A stretch of 64,000 nt of DNA, from positions 1 to 64,000 of the forward strand of contig POSG01000011.1 in NCBI GenBank assembly GCA_003314535.1, read 5' to 3'. Position numbers and translations under genes: made by a program. Under the pieces are notes generated by a model, which saw nothing but the letters and a program-made list of their open reading frames with translations, was not told where the DNA came from and made no database searches. The stretch is from Geobacter sp. GTDB lineage: Bacteria; Desulfobacterota; Desulfuromonadia; Geobacterales; Geobacteraceae. Shown here one piece after another: positions 7,245-15,474 of this stretch; the stretch's first letter is position 1; every line of letters starts with the position of its first letter.

Positions 7245-8456
7245 ATGAGGAAAATCAAGCACAAACAGGTCATCATAATTCTTGTCGCAGCAGCCGTCTT
7301 GCTCGTGACCGGCCTCCTGGGCAAAAAGCTCCTGTTTTCCCGGGAGGCCCCCTCATACATAACGGCGTCCGTCACCCGCATGGACATCGAGGAAAGCGTT
7401 CTCGCAAGCGGCACGATGGAGGCGCTGAAAACGGTGGATGTGGGCGCGCAGGTCTCCGGGCAGTTGAAAAAACTGTATGTAAAGCTGGGGGATGAAGTCA
7501 GGAAGGGCCAGCTCCTGGCAGTGATCGACCCGGTGCTCCAGGAGAATTCCCTGAAGGATGCGGAGGCCTCGCGGGAAAACGTGGCGGCGCAGATCAAGGC
7601 GAAAAAGGCGCTGCTGCACCAGTACGACCTGGCCTACAGGCGGCAGAAAGAGCTTGCCGCGCAGGATGCGGGATCGCGTGCCGACCTGGAAACGGCCCAG
7701 GCCCAGTACGACACCACGCGTGCGGACCTGGCCGCACTGGAAGCACAGCACAGGAAAGCGAAAGTCGCCGTTGAGACCGCCAGGGCCAACCTGGATTACA
7801 CCCGGATCGTTGCGCCGATGGATGGCGTGGTCATCGGCATCGTCACCGAAGAAGGGCAGACCGTCAATTCCGCACAGACGGCGCCTACCATTCTCAAGCT
7901 TGCCAACCTCGGCACCATGACGGTCAAAGCGGAGATTTCCGAAGCCGACGTCATCAAGGTGAAACCGGGCCAGAAAGTCTATTTCACCATACTGGGCGAC
8001 CCGGATACCCGCCACTACGGCGTGCTGCGCGCCATCGAACCGGCAACCGAAGCCGCCAGCAGTTCCAGCACTACCAGCAGCACCTCTTCGAGCAGCTCCA
8101 CCAGCACGACGGCGATCTACTACAACGGCCTGTTCGACGTGCCGAACCCGGACAGGAAGTTCCGCGTTTCCATGACCGCCCAGGTCGCCGTGGTCCTCTC
8201 CGAAGCCAGGCAGGTCCTCTCCATCCCCGTATCCGCTCTGCGCGACAAGGGGAAGAACGGCCGACAGAAAGTCAAGGTGCTGGTCAACGGCAAGCCGGGG
8301 GATCGAACCATCCGGGTCGGCATATCCAACAGCGTCAACGCCCAGGTTGTCAGCGGCCTGCGGGAAGGCGAAAAAGTCATAATCGGAGATGCTGCGTCCC
8401 AGGTGTCCACGGCCAGCTCCGCCGGGCAACCTCCGGGACCGCCGGGGAGGCGATAG
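7245..8456 (+). CDS. macA: MacA-like periplasmic adaptor of a tripartite ABC exporter
   Basis: The protein has an N-terminal membrane anchor followed by a biotinyl-lipoyl-like half motif (VDVGAQVSGQLKKLYVKLGD), a coiled-coil hairpin rich in Lys, Glu, Ala and Gln, and the second lipoyl half (TRIVAPMDGVVIGIVTEEGQ). The beta-barrel region follows. This is the HlyD/MacA order. An unusual Ser/Thr-only run sits within the barrel region near residues 283-301. The start is uncertain: ATG 7197 adds 16 residues upstream of MRKIKHKQ; I prefer ATG 7245 because the membrane anchor then sits at the N-terminus. A 7-bp hairpin (7201-7207/7218-7224) lies just before it. macB follows after 1 bp. Confidence 0.85.
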   Translation: MRKIKHKQVIIILVAAAVLLVTGLLGKKLLFSREAPSYITASVTRMDIEESVLASGTMEALKTVDVGAQVSGQLKKLYVKLGDEVRKGQLLAVIDPVLQENSLKDAEASRENVAAQIKAKKALLHQYDLAYRRQKELAAQDAGSRADLETAQAQYDTTRADLAALEAQHRKAKVAVETARANLDYTRIVAPMDGVVIGIVTEEGQTVNSAQTAPTILKLANLGTMTVKAEISEADVIKVKPGQKVYFTILGDPDTRHYGVLRAIEPATEAASSSSTTSSTSSSSSTSTTAIYYNGLFDVPNPDRKFRVSMTAQVAVVLSEARQVLSIPVSALRDKGKNGRQKVKVLVNGKPGDRTIRVGISNSVNAQVVSGLREGEKVIIGDAASQVSTASSAGQPPGPPGRR

Positions 8457-8457
8457 C

Positions 8458-10419
8458 ATGGAAACGCCGATTATCGAACTGAAAGAAGTCTCGCGCAGGT
8501 TCCCGGCCGGCGACCAGGAAGTCGCGGCCCTGGACCGGGTGAGCCTGGCCATACGACCGGGCGAAATGGTGGCCATCGTGGGGGCGTCAGGCTCCGGCAA
8601 GTCCACGCTGATGAATATCCTCGGCTGCCTGGACCGCCCGAGCAGCGGCCAGTACCTGGTCAACGGACGGGAAACGGGCGGACTGGACAACGATGCCCTG
8701 GCCAGGTTGCGCCGCGAATATTTCGGCTTCATCTTCCAGCGCTACCACCTGCTGCCCCACCTGGACGCCGTCCGCAACGTGGAGATCCCGGCGGTCTACG
8801 CAGGGGTCGAAAAAAACCGGCGGCGGGCGCGTGCACGCGAACTGCTCTGCCGTCTCGGGCTCGGCGACCGCTTCGACCATCGTCCCGGCCAGCTCTCCGG
8901 CGGCCAGCAGCAGCGGGTGAGCATCGCCCGGGCGCTCATGAACGGCGGCAACGTGATCCTGGCGGACGAGCCCACCGGGGCGCTGGACAAGAAGAGCGGC
9001 CTGGAAATGATGGCCATCCTCCACGAGCTGCACGGCCGCGGGCACACGGTCATCCTGGTAACCCACGACATGAACGTTGCGGCCCATGCCGGGCGGATCA
9101 TCGAACTGAGCGACGGCGTTGTCGTCCGCGACGAAGTCAATCCGGCCAGTCCCGCCGTCGACAGGGGGCGGATGCTGGAGCCGGAACGGGAAGACCGGCA
9201 GGCAAACCTCCTGCGCGTGACCTGGAGCCGTTTCGGCGAAGCGTTCAAGATGGCATGGATCGCCATGGTCTCGCACCGTCTCCGCACCCTGCTCACCATG
9301 CTGGGGATCATCATCGGCATAACCGCCGTGGTTTCCGTGGTGGCCATCGGCCAGGGGGCCCGGCAGAAGGTTGTCAACGACATCAGCTCCATGGGAACCA
9401 ACGTGATCGATGTCTTCCCCGGCAAGGACTGGGGGGACGAAAAGGCTTCCGCCATACACACGCTGGTCCCGGCGGACATCGATGCGCTGAAGAGCGAGAC
9501 CTACGTGGACAGCGTCACGCCGATCCTCAACGGCAGCGTCCTGGTGAGATACCGCAACCTGACCGCCAACGCTTCCGTGAGCGGGGTGGGAGATCAGTAT
9601 TTCCGCGTTCGGGGGCTTGAAATCGACCAGGGGTCGATCTTCCGGGAAGACGACGTGAGAAGGCAGACCCAGGTGGTGGTCATCGACCAGAACACTGCGA
9701 AAAAATTCTTTTCCGGCAGCAGTGACGCCATAGGCCGGGTCATTTTTCTCGGCGCCCTCCCCTGCCGGGTGATCGGCGTGACCAGGGAGAAGGAAAGCCC
9801 GTTCGGGAACAACCAGAACCTGAGCGTCTGGATTCCCTATACCGCCGCCATGGGACGGCTGCTGGGGCAGCAGTACCTGAGCTCCGCGACCGTCCGGGTA
9901 CGGGAAGGGCTGTCGAACCAGGTCGCGGAGCAGAACATCATCACCCTTCTCACCCGTCGCCACGGAACCAAGGACTTCTACACCAGCAGCAGCGACACCA
10001 TCCTGAAAACGGTCAACAAGACTACCGCCACACTGACCCTGCTTATTTCAGCCATTGCCGTGATCTCCCTGGTAGTGGGAGGCATCGGGGTGATGAACAT
10101 CATGCTGGTGTCGGTCAGCGAACGGACTTTTGAAATCGGCATAAGAATGGCGGTGGGCGCACGGCAGAGCGACATCCTGCAGCAGTTCCTCATCGAGGCA
10201 GTGCTGGTCTGCCTGATGGGGGGATTGATCGGCATACTGCTGTCTTATGGCGTGGGGCTGGTTTTCCCGCTCTTCGTCACCGCCATAACCATGAAATTTT
10301 CGACCGTTTCCGTCGCGGCAGCCTTTTTCTGCTCTTCGTTGATCGGGGTGATGTTCGGCTTCCTGCCGGCCCGCAACGCGGCCCGCCTCGATCCCATACA
10401 AGCGCTGGCCAGGGAATAG
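8458..10419 (+). CDS. macB: MacB-like ABC transporter, ATPase fused to permease
   Basis: This 653-residue protein has an N-terminal ATPase with Walker A GASGSGKST, signature LSGGQQQR and Walker B VILADEPTGALD. It is followed by one membrane helix (LTMLGIIIGITAVVSVVAIG), a large periplasmic domain, and three C-terminal helices of the FtsX type beginning TLTLLISAIAVISLVVGGIGVMNIM. That is the MacB plan: the ATPase drives a mechanotransmission pump with MacA and an outer-membrane channel. The ATG at 8458 follows GGGGAGG and starts 1 bp after macA; an upstream in-frame ATG inside macA is unlikely. Substrates of such pumps (macrolides, lipopeptides, haem precursors) cannot be told from sequence. 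Confidence 0.9.
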   Translation: METPIIELKEVSRRFPAGDQEVAALDRVSLAIRPGEMVAIVGASGSGKSTLMNILGCLDRPSSGQYLVNGRETGGLDNDALARLRREYFGFIFQRYHLLPHLDAVRNVEIPAVYAGVEKNRRRARARELLCRLGLGDRFDHRPGQLSGGQQQRVSIARALMNGGNVILADEPTGALDKKSGLEMMAILHELHGRGHTVILVTHDMNVAAHAGRIIELSDGVVVRDEVNPASPAVDRGRMLEPEREDRQANLLRVTWSRFGEAFKMAWIAMVSHRLRTLLTMLGIIIGITAVVSVVAIGQGARQKVVNDISSMGTNVIDVFPGKDWGDEKASAIHTLVPADIDALKSETYVDSVTPILNGSVLVRYRNLTANASVSGVGDQYFRVRGLEIDQGSIFREDDVRRQTQVVVIDQNTAKKFFSGSSDAIGRVIFLGALPCRVIGVTREKESPFGNNQNLSVWIPYTAAMGRLLGQQYLSSATVRVREGLSNQVAEQNIITLLTRRHGTKDFYTSSSDTILKTVNKTTATLTLLISAIAVISLVVGGIGVMNIMLVSVSERTFEIGIRMAVGARQSDILQQFLIEAVLVCLMGGLIGILLSYGVGLVFPLFVTAITMKFSTVSVAAAFFCSSLIGVMFGFLPARNAARLDPIQALARE

Positions 10420-10444
10420 TGGATGAATCGGCTTCAATGACAGG

Positions 10445-10476
10445 AGACCTGCCAGTTTCGATAACCTGGCAGGTCT
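10445..10476. repeat. Perfect 11-bp hairpin between macB and the outer-membrane channel gene
   Basis: AGACCTGCCAG (10445-10455) and CTGGCAGGTCT (10466-10476) pair perfectly around a 10-base loop with no U-tract after them. The sequence type recurs before the second outer-membrane efflux gene at 22120-22152. It is probably a small interspersed repeat that may stabilise or process the transcript. Confidence 0.7.
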
Positions 10477-10506
10477 GAATTCAGAAAATAACGTACGGTG
10501 GAAATC

Positions 10507-11904
10507 ATGTTCGGACTGTTCTCTCCAAATTGCCGGAATCTTGCAGCTGTGCTTCTTGCAGCCTGCCTGATGAATGGCTGCAGCCTGCTGCCCCGCAGCG
10601 AGTTCAGGCAACCCCAGGTTTCTGTTCCGGAAAAATGGCAGAACCAGGCGGCAACGGGTACCGCCGTCGCCAACGGAACGCAGTGGTGGAAGAATTTCAA
10701 CGATCCCGTCCTGGACCAGCTGATCGACCGCGCCCTGCGCACCAACAACGACCTGGCCGCGGCAACCGTCAAGGTCAAGCGCGCCCAACTGCAATCGAAA
10801 CTCACCAACACCAACCTTACACCGAGCGTGAGCGTCACGGCGAACAGTGTCGGGACATTGGCGCACGGTGAAGTCACCCAGTCACACAGCGTCACCGGCG
10901 CGCTCAGCTATGAGCTGGATCTGTGGGGAAAGTTGGCCAGCGCCCGCGACGCCGACCGCTGGGAGGCCGAAGCCACGGAAGCGGACCGGCAGAACACGGC
11001 CCTGTCGCTGATCGGCACCACCGCCTCGGCTTACTGGCAGGTGGCGTTTCTGAACCAGCGGATCGACACGGAAAAGGCAAGCGTTGCCTATGCGGAGAAG
11101 ACACTGGACCTGGTCAAAGCAAAATACCGGGCCGGAGCGGTTTCCGCCCTGGACCTGGCCCAGGCCGAGCAGACGGTCGCTACCCAGAAGGCAAACCTGA
11201 CCCAGCTGGAGCAGCAGCGGACCGAAGCCCGCAATGGCCTGGCGATCCTCTTCGACCAGGCGCCCGAAAACGCAGTATCTGAGCGGAAATCCCTTCCGGA
11301 CGGCCCCCTCCCCGCAGTGGAGGCGGAAATGCCGGCCTCGCTCCTGGGCCGCCGCCCCGACCTGCGGGCCGCGGAGTTGAGGCTGCGGGAATACCTGGCA
11401 GACACGGATTACGCAAAGGCCAGCTTCTATCCCTCGTTCACCCTGACCGGCTCTGCCGGCGGCAGCAGCATCAGCCTGGAGAACGTGCTGCGGAATCCGG
11501 TCACGACCCTGGGAGTGGGGCTTACCCTTCCCTTCGTGCAGTGGAACACCGCCCGCCTCACGGTAAAGATCTCCGAGACCCACTATGAAGAGGCAGTGGT
11601 CAACTTCCGCCAGACCCTCTACAAGGCCCTGAGCGACGTGGAGAACGCCCTCTCCGCCCAGGCCCGTTACGAGGAAGAGCGTATCCAGCTTGAACAGGCG
11701 CTTTCCTCTGCACGGAAAGCCGAACGGCTGGCGGAAATCCGCTACCGGGCAGGAGCGACCGGAGTCCAGGACTGGCTGGACGAGCAGGAACGGCGGCGCA
11801 GCGCCGAAACCACGCTGGACGAGAACCGGCTGAACCGGCTGAAAAACATCATGAAGCTTTACCAGTCCCTGGGCGGGGACATGAAAACGGCGCCAGCGGC
11901 GTAG
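10507..11904 (+). CDS. Outer-membrane efflux lipoprotein (TolC/NodT type)
   Basis: The N-terminus is a lipoprotein signal: a hydrophobic core ending in CLMNGC, with the lipobox Cys at about residue 25. The mature protein carries two outer-membrane efflux repeats, including WWKNFNDPVLDQLI early on, YELDLWGK in the middle and LLGRRPDLRAAELRL, all typical of NodT-type channels. It forms the exit duct for the MacAB pump encoded just upstream. I chose ATG 10507, which has GGTGG 6 bases ahead, over GTG 10498. The transcription unit probably runs 7245-11904. Confidence 0.85.
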   Translation: MFGLFSPNCRNLAAVLLAACLMNGCSLLPRSEFRQPQVSVPEKWQNQAATGTAVANGTQWWKNFNDPVLDQLIDRALRTNNDLAAATVKVKRAQLQSKLTNTNLTPSVSVTANSVGTLAHGEVTQSHSVTGALSYELDLWGKLASARDADRWEAEATEADRQNTALSLIGTTASAYWQVAFLNQRIDTEKASVAYAEKTLDLVKAKYRAGAVSALDLAQAEQTVATQKANLTQLEQQRTEARNGLAILFDQAPENAVSERKSLPDGPLPAVEAEMPASLLGRRPDLRAAELRLREYLADTDYAKASFYPSFTLTGSAGGSSISLENVLRNPVTTLGVGLTLPFVQWNTARLTVKISETHYEEAVVNFRQTLYKALSDVENALSAQARYEEERIQLEQALSSARKAERLAEIRYRAGATGVQDWLDEQERRRSAETTLDENRLNRLKNIMKLYQSLGGDMKTAPAA

Positions 11905-11925
11905 TCTGGCTGCATTTGGCTGATG

Positions 11926-13443
11926 TCATACGCCGAATCCGCTGCCTTCAGGCATCCCGTTCCTCCCGATTTTCTCTGCTACCTTCCTGAAGTGGAATCC
12001 GTAAATGGCATAGGTTATGGCCAGCGGGAAAAGCCGCGGCTTCCTGATGAGAGACCAGAAAAACAGCCGCCAGAAGTAGACCCTCCCTTTGCCGATCACG
12101 CCCAGGAACATCACGGATTTGAAGAGCGCCCCCAAATAGCCCGGCTGGAAGTGGAATTTCCCCAGGTGCAGCGGCCGGTACTCCCTGAGCAGCCTGAGCA
12201 CCCGCAGGTAGTAGTTCCTGGGCGTGTAGATGGTGTCCAGGATGGACCGGTACCCGTTGATGAGCGCCTTGGCGTCCATGCGGGGGATGAAATTGAGCGC
12301 AATCTCCGTGTTGTTGCCCGAAGCATCGCCCAGCAGCCTTCCCTCGTTGAGCAGGCGCTTATGGAGCCTGGTGCCGCGCAGAGCGGTCAGCATCCCGACC
12401 ATGGCGGTAACGATGCCGCTCTCCTGGATGAAGCGGACCTGCCTCTCGAAAATGGATGGCGGATCGCTGTCGAAACCCACTATGAACCCCGCGTGCACCT
12501 GCAGGCCGGCCTGCTGGATCAGCTTCACCGAAGCCAGCATGTCGCGGTTCCTGTTCTGCACCTTGCCGCTCTCGGCCAGTCCGCCCTCGTCGGGTGTCTC
12601 GATGCCGATGAACACCTCCTCGAACCCAGCCCTGACCATGAGCTCCATCAGTCCGGGATCGTCCGCCAGGTCGATGGACGCCTCCGTGTAAAAGTAGAAC
12701 GGCCGCCCACGCTCCTCCATCCAGTCGATCATGGCGGGGAGAATTTCGCGTTTCAGCTTACCCCGGTCGCCGATGAAGTTGTCGTCGACGAAGAAGACCG
12801 CCGCGCGCCATCCCCGCACGTACAGGCTGTCAAGCTCGGCGAGCAGCTGTTCCCTGCTCTTGCTCCTCGGCCTTCGTCCGAACAGGGCGGTGATATCGCA
12901 GAACTCGCAGTCGAAGGGACACCCCCGCGAATACTGGATGTTCATGGAAGCGTATTTCCGCACATCGGCCAGTTCCCAGAGCGGTATCGGAGTCTCTCCC
13001 AGGTCCGCCCGCCGCTCGTCGGCGTATATGCGGAGCGCTTCCCCCCTGCGCAGGTCCTCCAGGAAGGGGGGGAGGTTTATCTCCGCCTCGCCCAGCACCA
13101 GGTGGTCCACTTCGGGGAAATCCTCGCGGCAGGCGGTAAAGAGGGGACCGCCGGCGACGGTCTTGACGCCAAGCCTGGCGCAGCGGGCGATCACCTCCTG
13201 CGCCGATTCCCGCTGGATGGCCATGGCGCTCACGAAAGCGTAATCCGCCCACGCCAGGTCGCTTTCGGCAAGAGGCCGGACATTCATGTCAACCAGCCTC
13301 TTATCCCACTCGCCGGGCAGCATGGCGGCCACCGTCAAAAGCCCCAGCGGCGGGAAGCTGGCCTTCCTGCCGATGAATTTCAGGGCATGCCGGAAACTCC
13401 AGAAAGTGTCGGGATAGCGGGGATAAACAAGCAGGATATTCAT
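11926..13443 (-). CDS. Cobalamin-binding radical SAM protein with DUF4070 domain
   Basis: This 505-residue protein opens with a B12-binding Rossmann-like domain (MNILLVYPRYPDTFWSF onward). The radical SAM core follows, with YSRGCPFDCEFCDI giving the CxxxCxxC cluster motif near residue 170 and VFFVDDNFIGDRGKLK downstream. The C-terminal 150 or so residues fit DUF4070. Class B radical SAM proteins of this layout include methyltransferases such as the hopanoid C-2 methylase HpnP, which has a similar TFWSFKYALKFIGKKA-like start as I remember it. No hopanoid genes are nearby, so the substrate is open. It converges tightly with the efflux gene: 21 bp separate the two stops. Confidence 0.85.
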   Translation of the reverse strand: MNILLVYPRYPDTFWSFRHALKFIGRKASFPPLGLLTVAAMLPGEWDKRLVDMNVRPLAESDLAWADYAFVSAMAIQRESAQEVIARCARLGVKTVAGGPLFTACREDFPEVDHLVLGEAEINLPPFLEDLRRGEALRIYADERRADLGETPIPLWELADVRKYASMNIQYSRGCPFDCEFCDITALFGRRPRSKSREQLLAELDSLYVRGWRAAVFFVDDNFIGDRGKLKREILPAMIDWMEERGRPFYFYTEASIDLADDPGLMELMVRAGFEEVFIGIETPDEGGLAESGKVQNRNRDMLASVKLIQQAGLQVHAGFIVGFDSDPPSIFERQVRFIQESGIVTAMVGMLTALRGTRLHKRLLNEGRLLGDASGNNTEIALNFIPRMDAKALINGYRSILDTIYTPRNYYLRVLRLLREYRPLHLGKFHFQPGYLGALFKSVMFLGVIGKGRVYFWRLFFWSLIRKPRLFPLAITYAIYGFHFRKVAEKIGRNGMPEGSGFGV

Positions 13444-13701
13444 GGTTCCGCTCCATTTGATACTTCATTGCCAAGACTGGTTATTGTTCCAAGTCTATAC
13501 CCTTTTCTTCAGGAATATGTATCGCCAATGTAAATTTTCGGTAAAAGATGGGGCGTAGGAGAGGGGAGCCTTGCCGGCAGGGATTCTACACTCAAAAGGG
13601 AACGGCGAGTGATTTACCGGGCAAACTGCACAGTTAAGTGAATTGCCCAGGTGCAGAACACGCCGGCCGGGGAGATGAATTCATGCTTTATTGATGCCCC
13701 C

Positions 13702-14526
13702 TTACTGCAACGGATAGTCGGACAGCCTGACGAAACGGAAGCCCTTCTTCTTCAACAGGGGCACCGCCGCCATGATCCCCTTGCCGGTCCCGCTTTCCGG
13801 GTGGTTCATATGGGCTATTACGATGGAGCCGGGAACGGATTTCAAAAGGGCCGCGGTTACCTGCTCCCTGGTAAAGGTCGCGCCTGCGTCACCGAGCACG
13901 GAATAGCCGATGACCGTGTGGCCGAGTTTTTCAGCCACCTGCACGGCGATCTCGTCGTAGTAGGCGGTGCCCGAACGATAGTACGCGGGCCGTTTACCGG
14001 TCAGCCGGTGGATCTTTTCCGCGTTCAGCTCGATCTCGTCCACCAGTTCGCCCAGATCCTTCGTGCCCCTGATCCCGTAGGCCGACCTGCCGTTGACCGA
14101 TGCCGGTTTGTGCAGAAGACCGTGGTTGGCGATGGTGAACAGCGGGTTCCTGGCCAGTTCCAGGAACAGCTCCGGATTCGCGTCGATCCAGCGCGCATTG
14201 ATGAACAGCGTCGCAGGGATCCCTTCCCTTACCAGAAAATTGATGAGCTTTGCGTCAATGCCCTTGCCGGTCGGGCTTCCGCAGGCATCCAGGGTCAGGG
14301 CTATCACCCGTTCCTTCGTGGCCAGGGAAGTCTTCACCCCGGCGACCGTTTCTCCCCACTCAACCGGCTTTTTGCCTGTATATTCAGACACGACGGCATT
14401 TTTCAGGCTCGCGTAGCTCGGGCCGGAATCGGCCGGCGCCGGCAGATTCCCGGCAGTGCCACAAGATGCCGGAAGCACCAGTCCTGCAATTATCGCAGCA
14501 CTGCACACAATCAGTTTCCAGTTCAT
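13702..14526 (-). CDS. Polysaccharide deacetylase (NodB-homology) family protein
   Basis: This 274-residue protein has an N-terminal signal peptide with a possible, imperfect lipobox (LPASC near residue 22). The NodB-homology core shows RVIALTLDACGSP (motif 1, here with the metal aspartate in TLDAC), NHGLLHKP in place of the usual SHTxxH, YYRSGTAYY (motif 3) and a late IVIAHMNHPESGTGKG (motif 5-like). These enzymes remove acetyl groups from cell-wall or exported glycans. The degenerate motif 2 means activity should be tested. The ATG at 14526 follows GGGAAG; an upstream in-frame extension to 14706 looks non-coding. It is divergent from the cupin gene. Confidence 0.75.
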   Translation of the reverse strand: MNWKLIVCSAAIIAGLVLPASCGTAGNLPAPADSGPSYASLKNAVVSEYTGKKPVEWGETVAGVKTSLATKERVIALTLDACGSPTGKGIDAKLINFLVREGIPATLFINARWIDANPELFLELARNPLFTIANHGLLHKPASVNGRSAYGIRGTKDLGELVDEIELNAEKIHRLTGKRPAYYRSGTAYYDEIAVQVAEKLGHTVIGYSVLGDAGATFTREQVTAALLKSVPGSIVIAHMNHPESGTGKGIMAAVPLLKKKGFRFVRLSDYPLQ

Positions 14527-14755
14527 TATTGTCACTTCCCTTTCAATCACAATGGTTTCCCGGTACGAATAGCCAACGTGCAGACTATACGGGAAGTCGT
14601 ACCTATGCGCAACTTCCAATTGCCAACCCGGCTTCATCAACTTCGCGTGGACTCCACAGTACCCTTTGTCGATACTGCCTTCACACGGGTATAAACCGTT
14701 TGCCATGAAGGAACCATTGACATAAAATCATGGGGCATAAAGAAAGGAAAATACT

Positions 14756-15208
14756 ATGAGGACAATCTCGACTCTGACCGCTGTGATGGCCGTATTCTGT
14801 CTGACCCTATCCTTCAGCCATGCCGCCGACTACAAGAGCGGCGTTTCCGCGACAGTCCTGAAGAAAAGCATGGTTACCGACAATGGCCGGGAAATAGTCT
14901 ACCCCTGTACCGGCCGGGCAGAAGTGACGGCAATGACTGTCGACCTTGCTGTCGGCGCCGAAACCGGCTGGCACAGCCACCCGGTCCCGGTATATGCCTA
15001 TGTCGTGTCCGGAACACTCGCAGTCGAGCTGGAAAGCGGGCGGGTCACCACCTACCGGAGCGGCGACGCCATAATCGAAGTGGTCAATACCCTGCACAAC
15101 GGCCGGAATCAAGGCGCCGTGCCGGTAAGGCTGGCGGTATTCTACACCGGCATCGAGGGAACGCCGAACGTGGCAAGACCGCTTCTCCCCCGTCCTGCGG
15201 TAAAGTAG
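14756..15208 (+). CDS. Exported cupin-domain protein
   Basis: This 150-residue protein has a signal peptide cleaved near SHAAD at residue 24. The single cupin barrel has motif 1 as GWHSHPVPVYAYVVSGTLAVE and motif 2 as YRSGDAIIEVVNTLHNGRN. The two His of the first motif and one of the second are present, so it may bind a divalent metal. Exported cupins of this size are common and of unknown role. The start has GAAAGGAAAA just before the ATG. The 3' end runs into a copy of an interspersed repeat that begins at 15206, inside the stop codon. Confidence 0.8.
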   Translation: MRTISTLTAVMAVFCLTLSFSHAADYKSGVSATVLKKSMVTDNGREIVYPCTGRAEVTAMTVDLAVGAETGWHSHPVPVYAYVVSGTLAVELESGRVTTYRSGDAIIEVVNTLHNGRNQGAVPVRLAVFYTGIEGTPNVARPLLPRPAVK

Positions 15209-15258
15209 TGTTCATCCGGAAACTCCAGAAAATCGTTATGCAGTTTCCAGGTCGGAAA
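15206..15258. repeat. Interspersed repeat fragment related to the trp-leader element
   Basis: Compared with 55293-55346, the first 21 bases (TAGTG..CATCCGGAAACTCC) match at 19 positions. A variable 14-15 bases follow, then CAGTTTCC is identical, then 8 of the next 10 bases match. It is therefore a diverged partial copy of the 293-bp element at 55288-55580. The first bases overlap the cupin stop codon. Confidence 0.65.
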
Positions 15259-15474
15259 GTACCGGGAGGCACATGTCAGCCGCTGCCGGTTGGTAATATT
15301 CCGGCCGGTTATCCCATCCCTCAGGAAATCCAGTTTTTTCCGTTCCGGATTTCAAGACTTAACAACACGTAATTGACAAACACTAATAGTATGTAAAGAT
15401 TACAGAAAAATCCATCGTTTTTTCTTGCGTCAGTTGCGGATCACTCACTGCCGTTCATCTCCAGGAGGCGCCGA

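Noticed and set aside
7353-8732. Long minus-strand ORF (459 residues) across macA
   Set aside because: It is antisense to a well-supported adaptor gene, has no ribosome site and encodes no recognised domain. Such ORFs are common opposite GC-rich genes.
8587-9963. Long minus-strand ORF (458 residues) across macB
   Set aside because: It is the shadow of the ABC gene; its sequence is rich in His, Asp and Gly in the way antisense frames are.
11923-13533. Plus-strand ORF of 536 residues
   Set aside because: It is antisense to the radical SAM gene, whose cluster motif and domains are clear.
13651-14694. Plus-strand ORF of 347 residues
   Set aside because: It is antisense to the polysaccharide deacetylase gene and has no motif.
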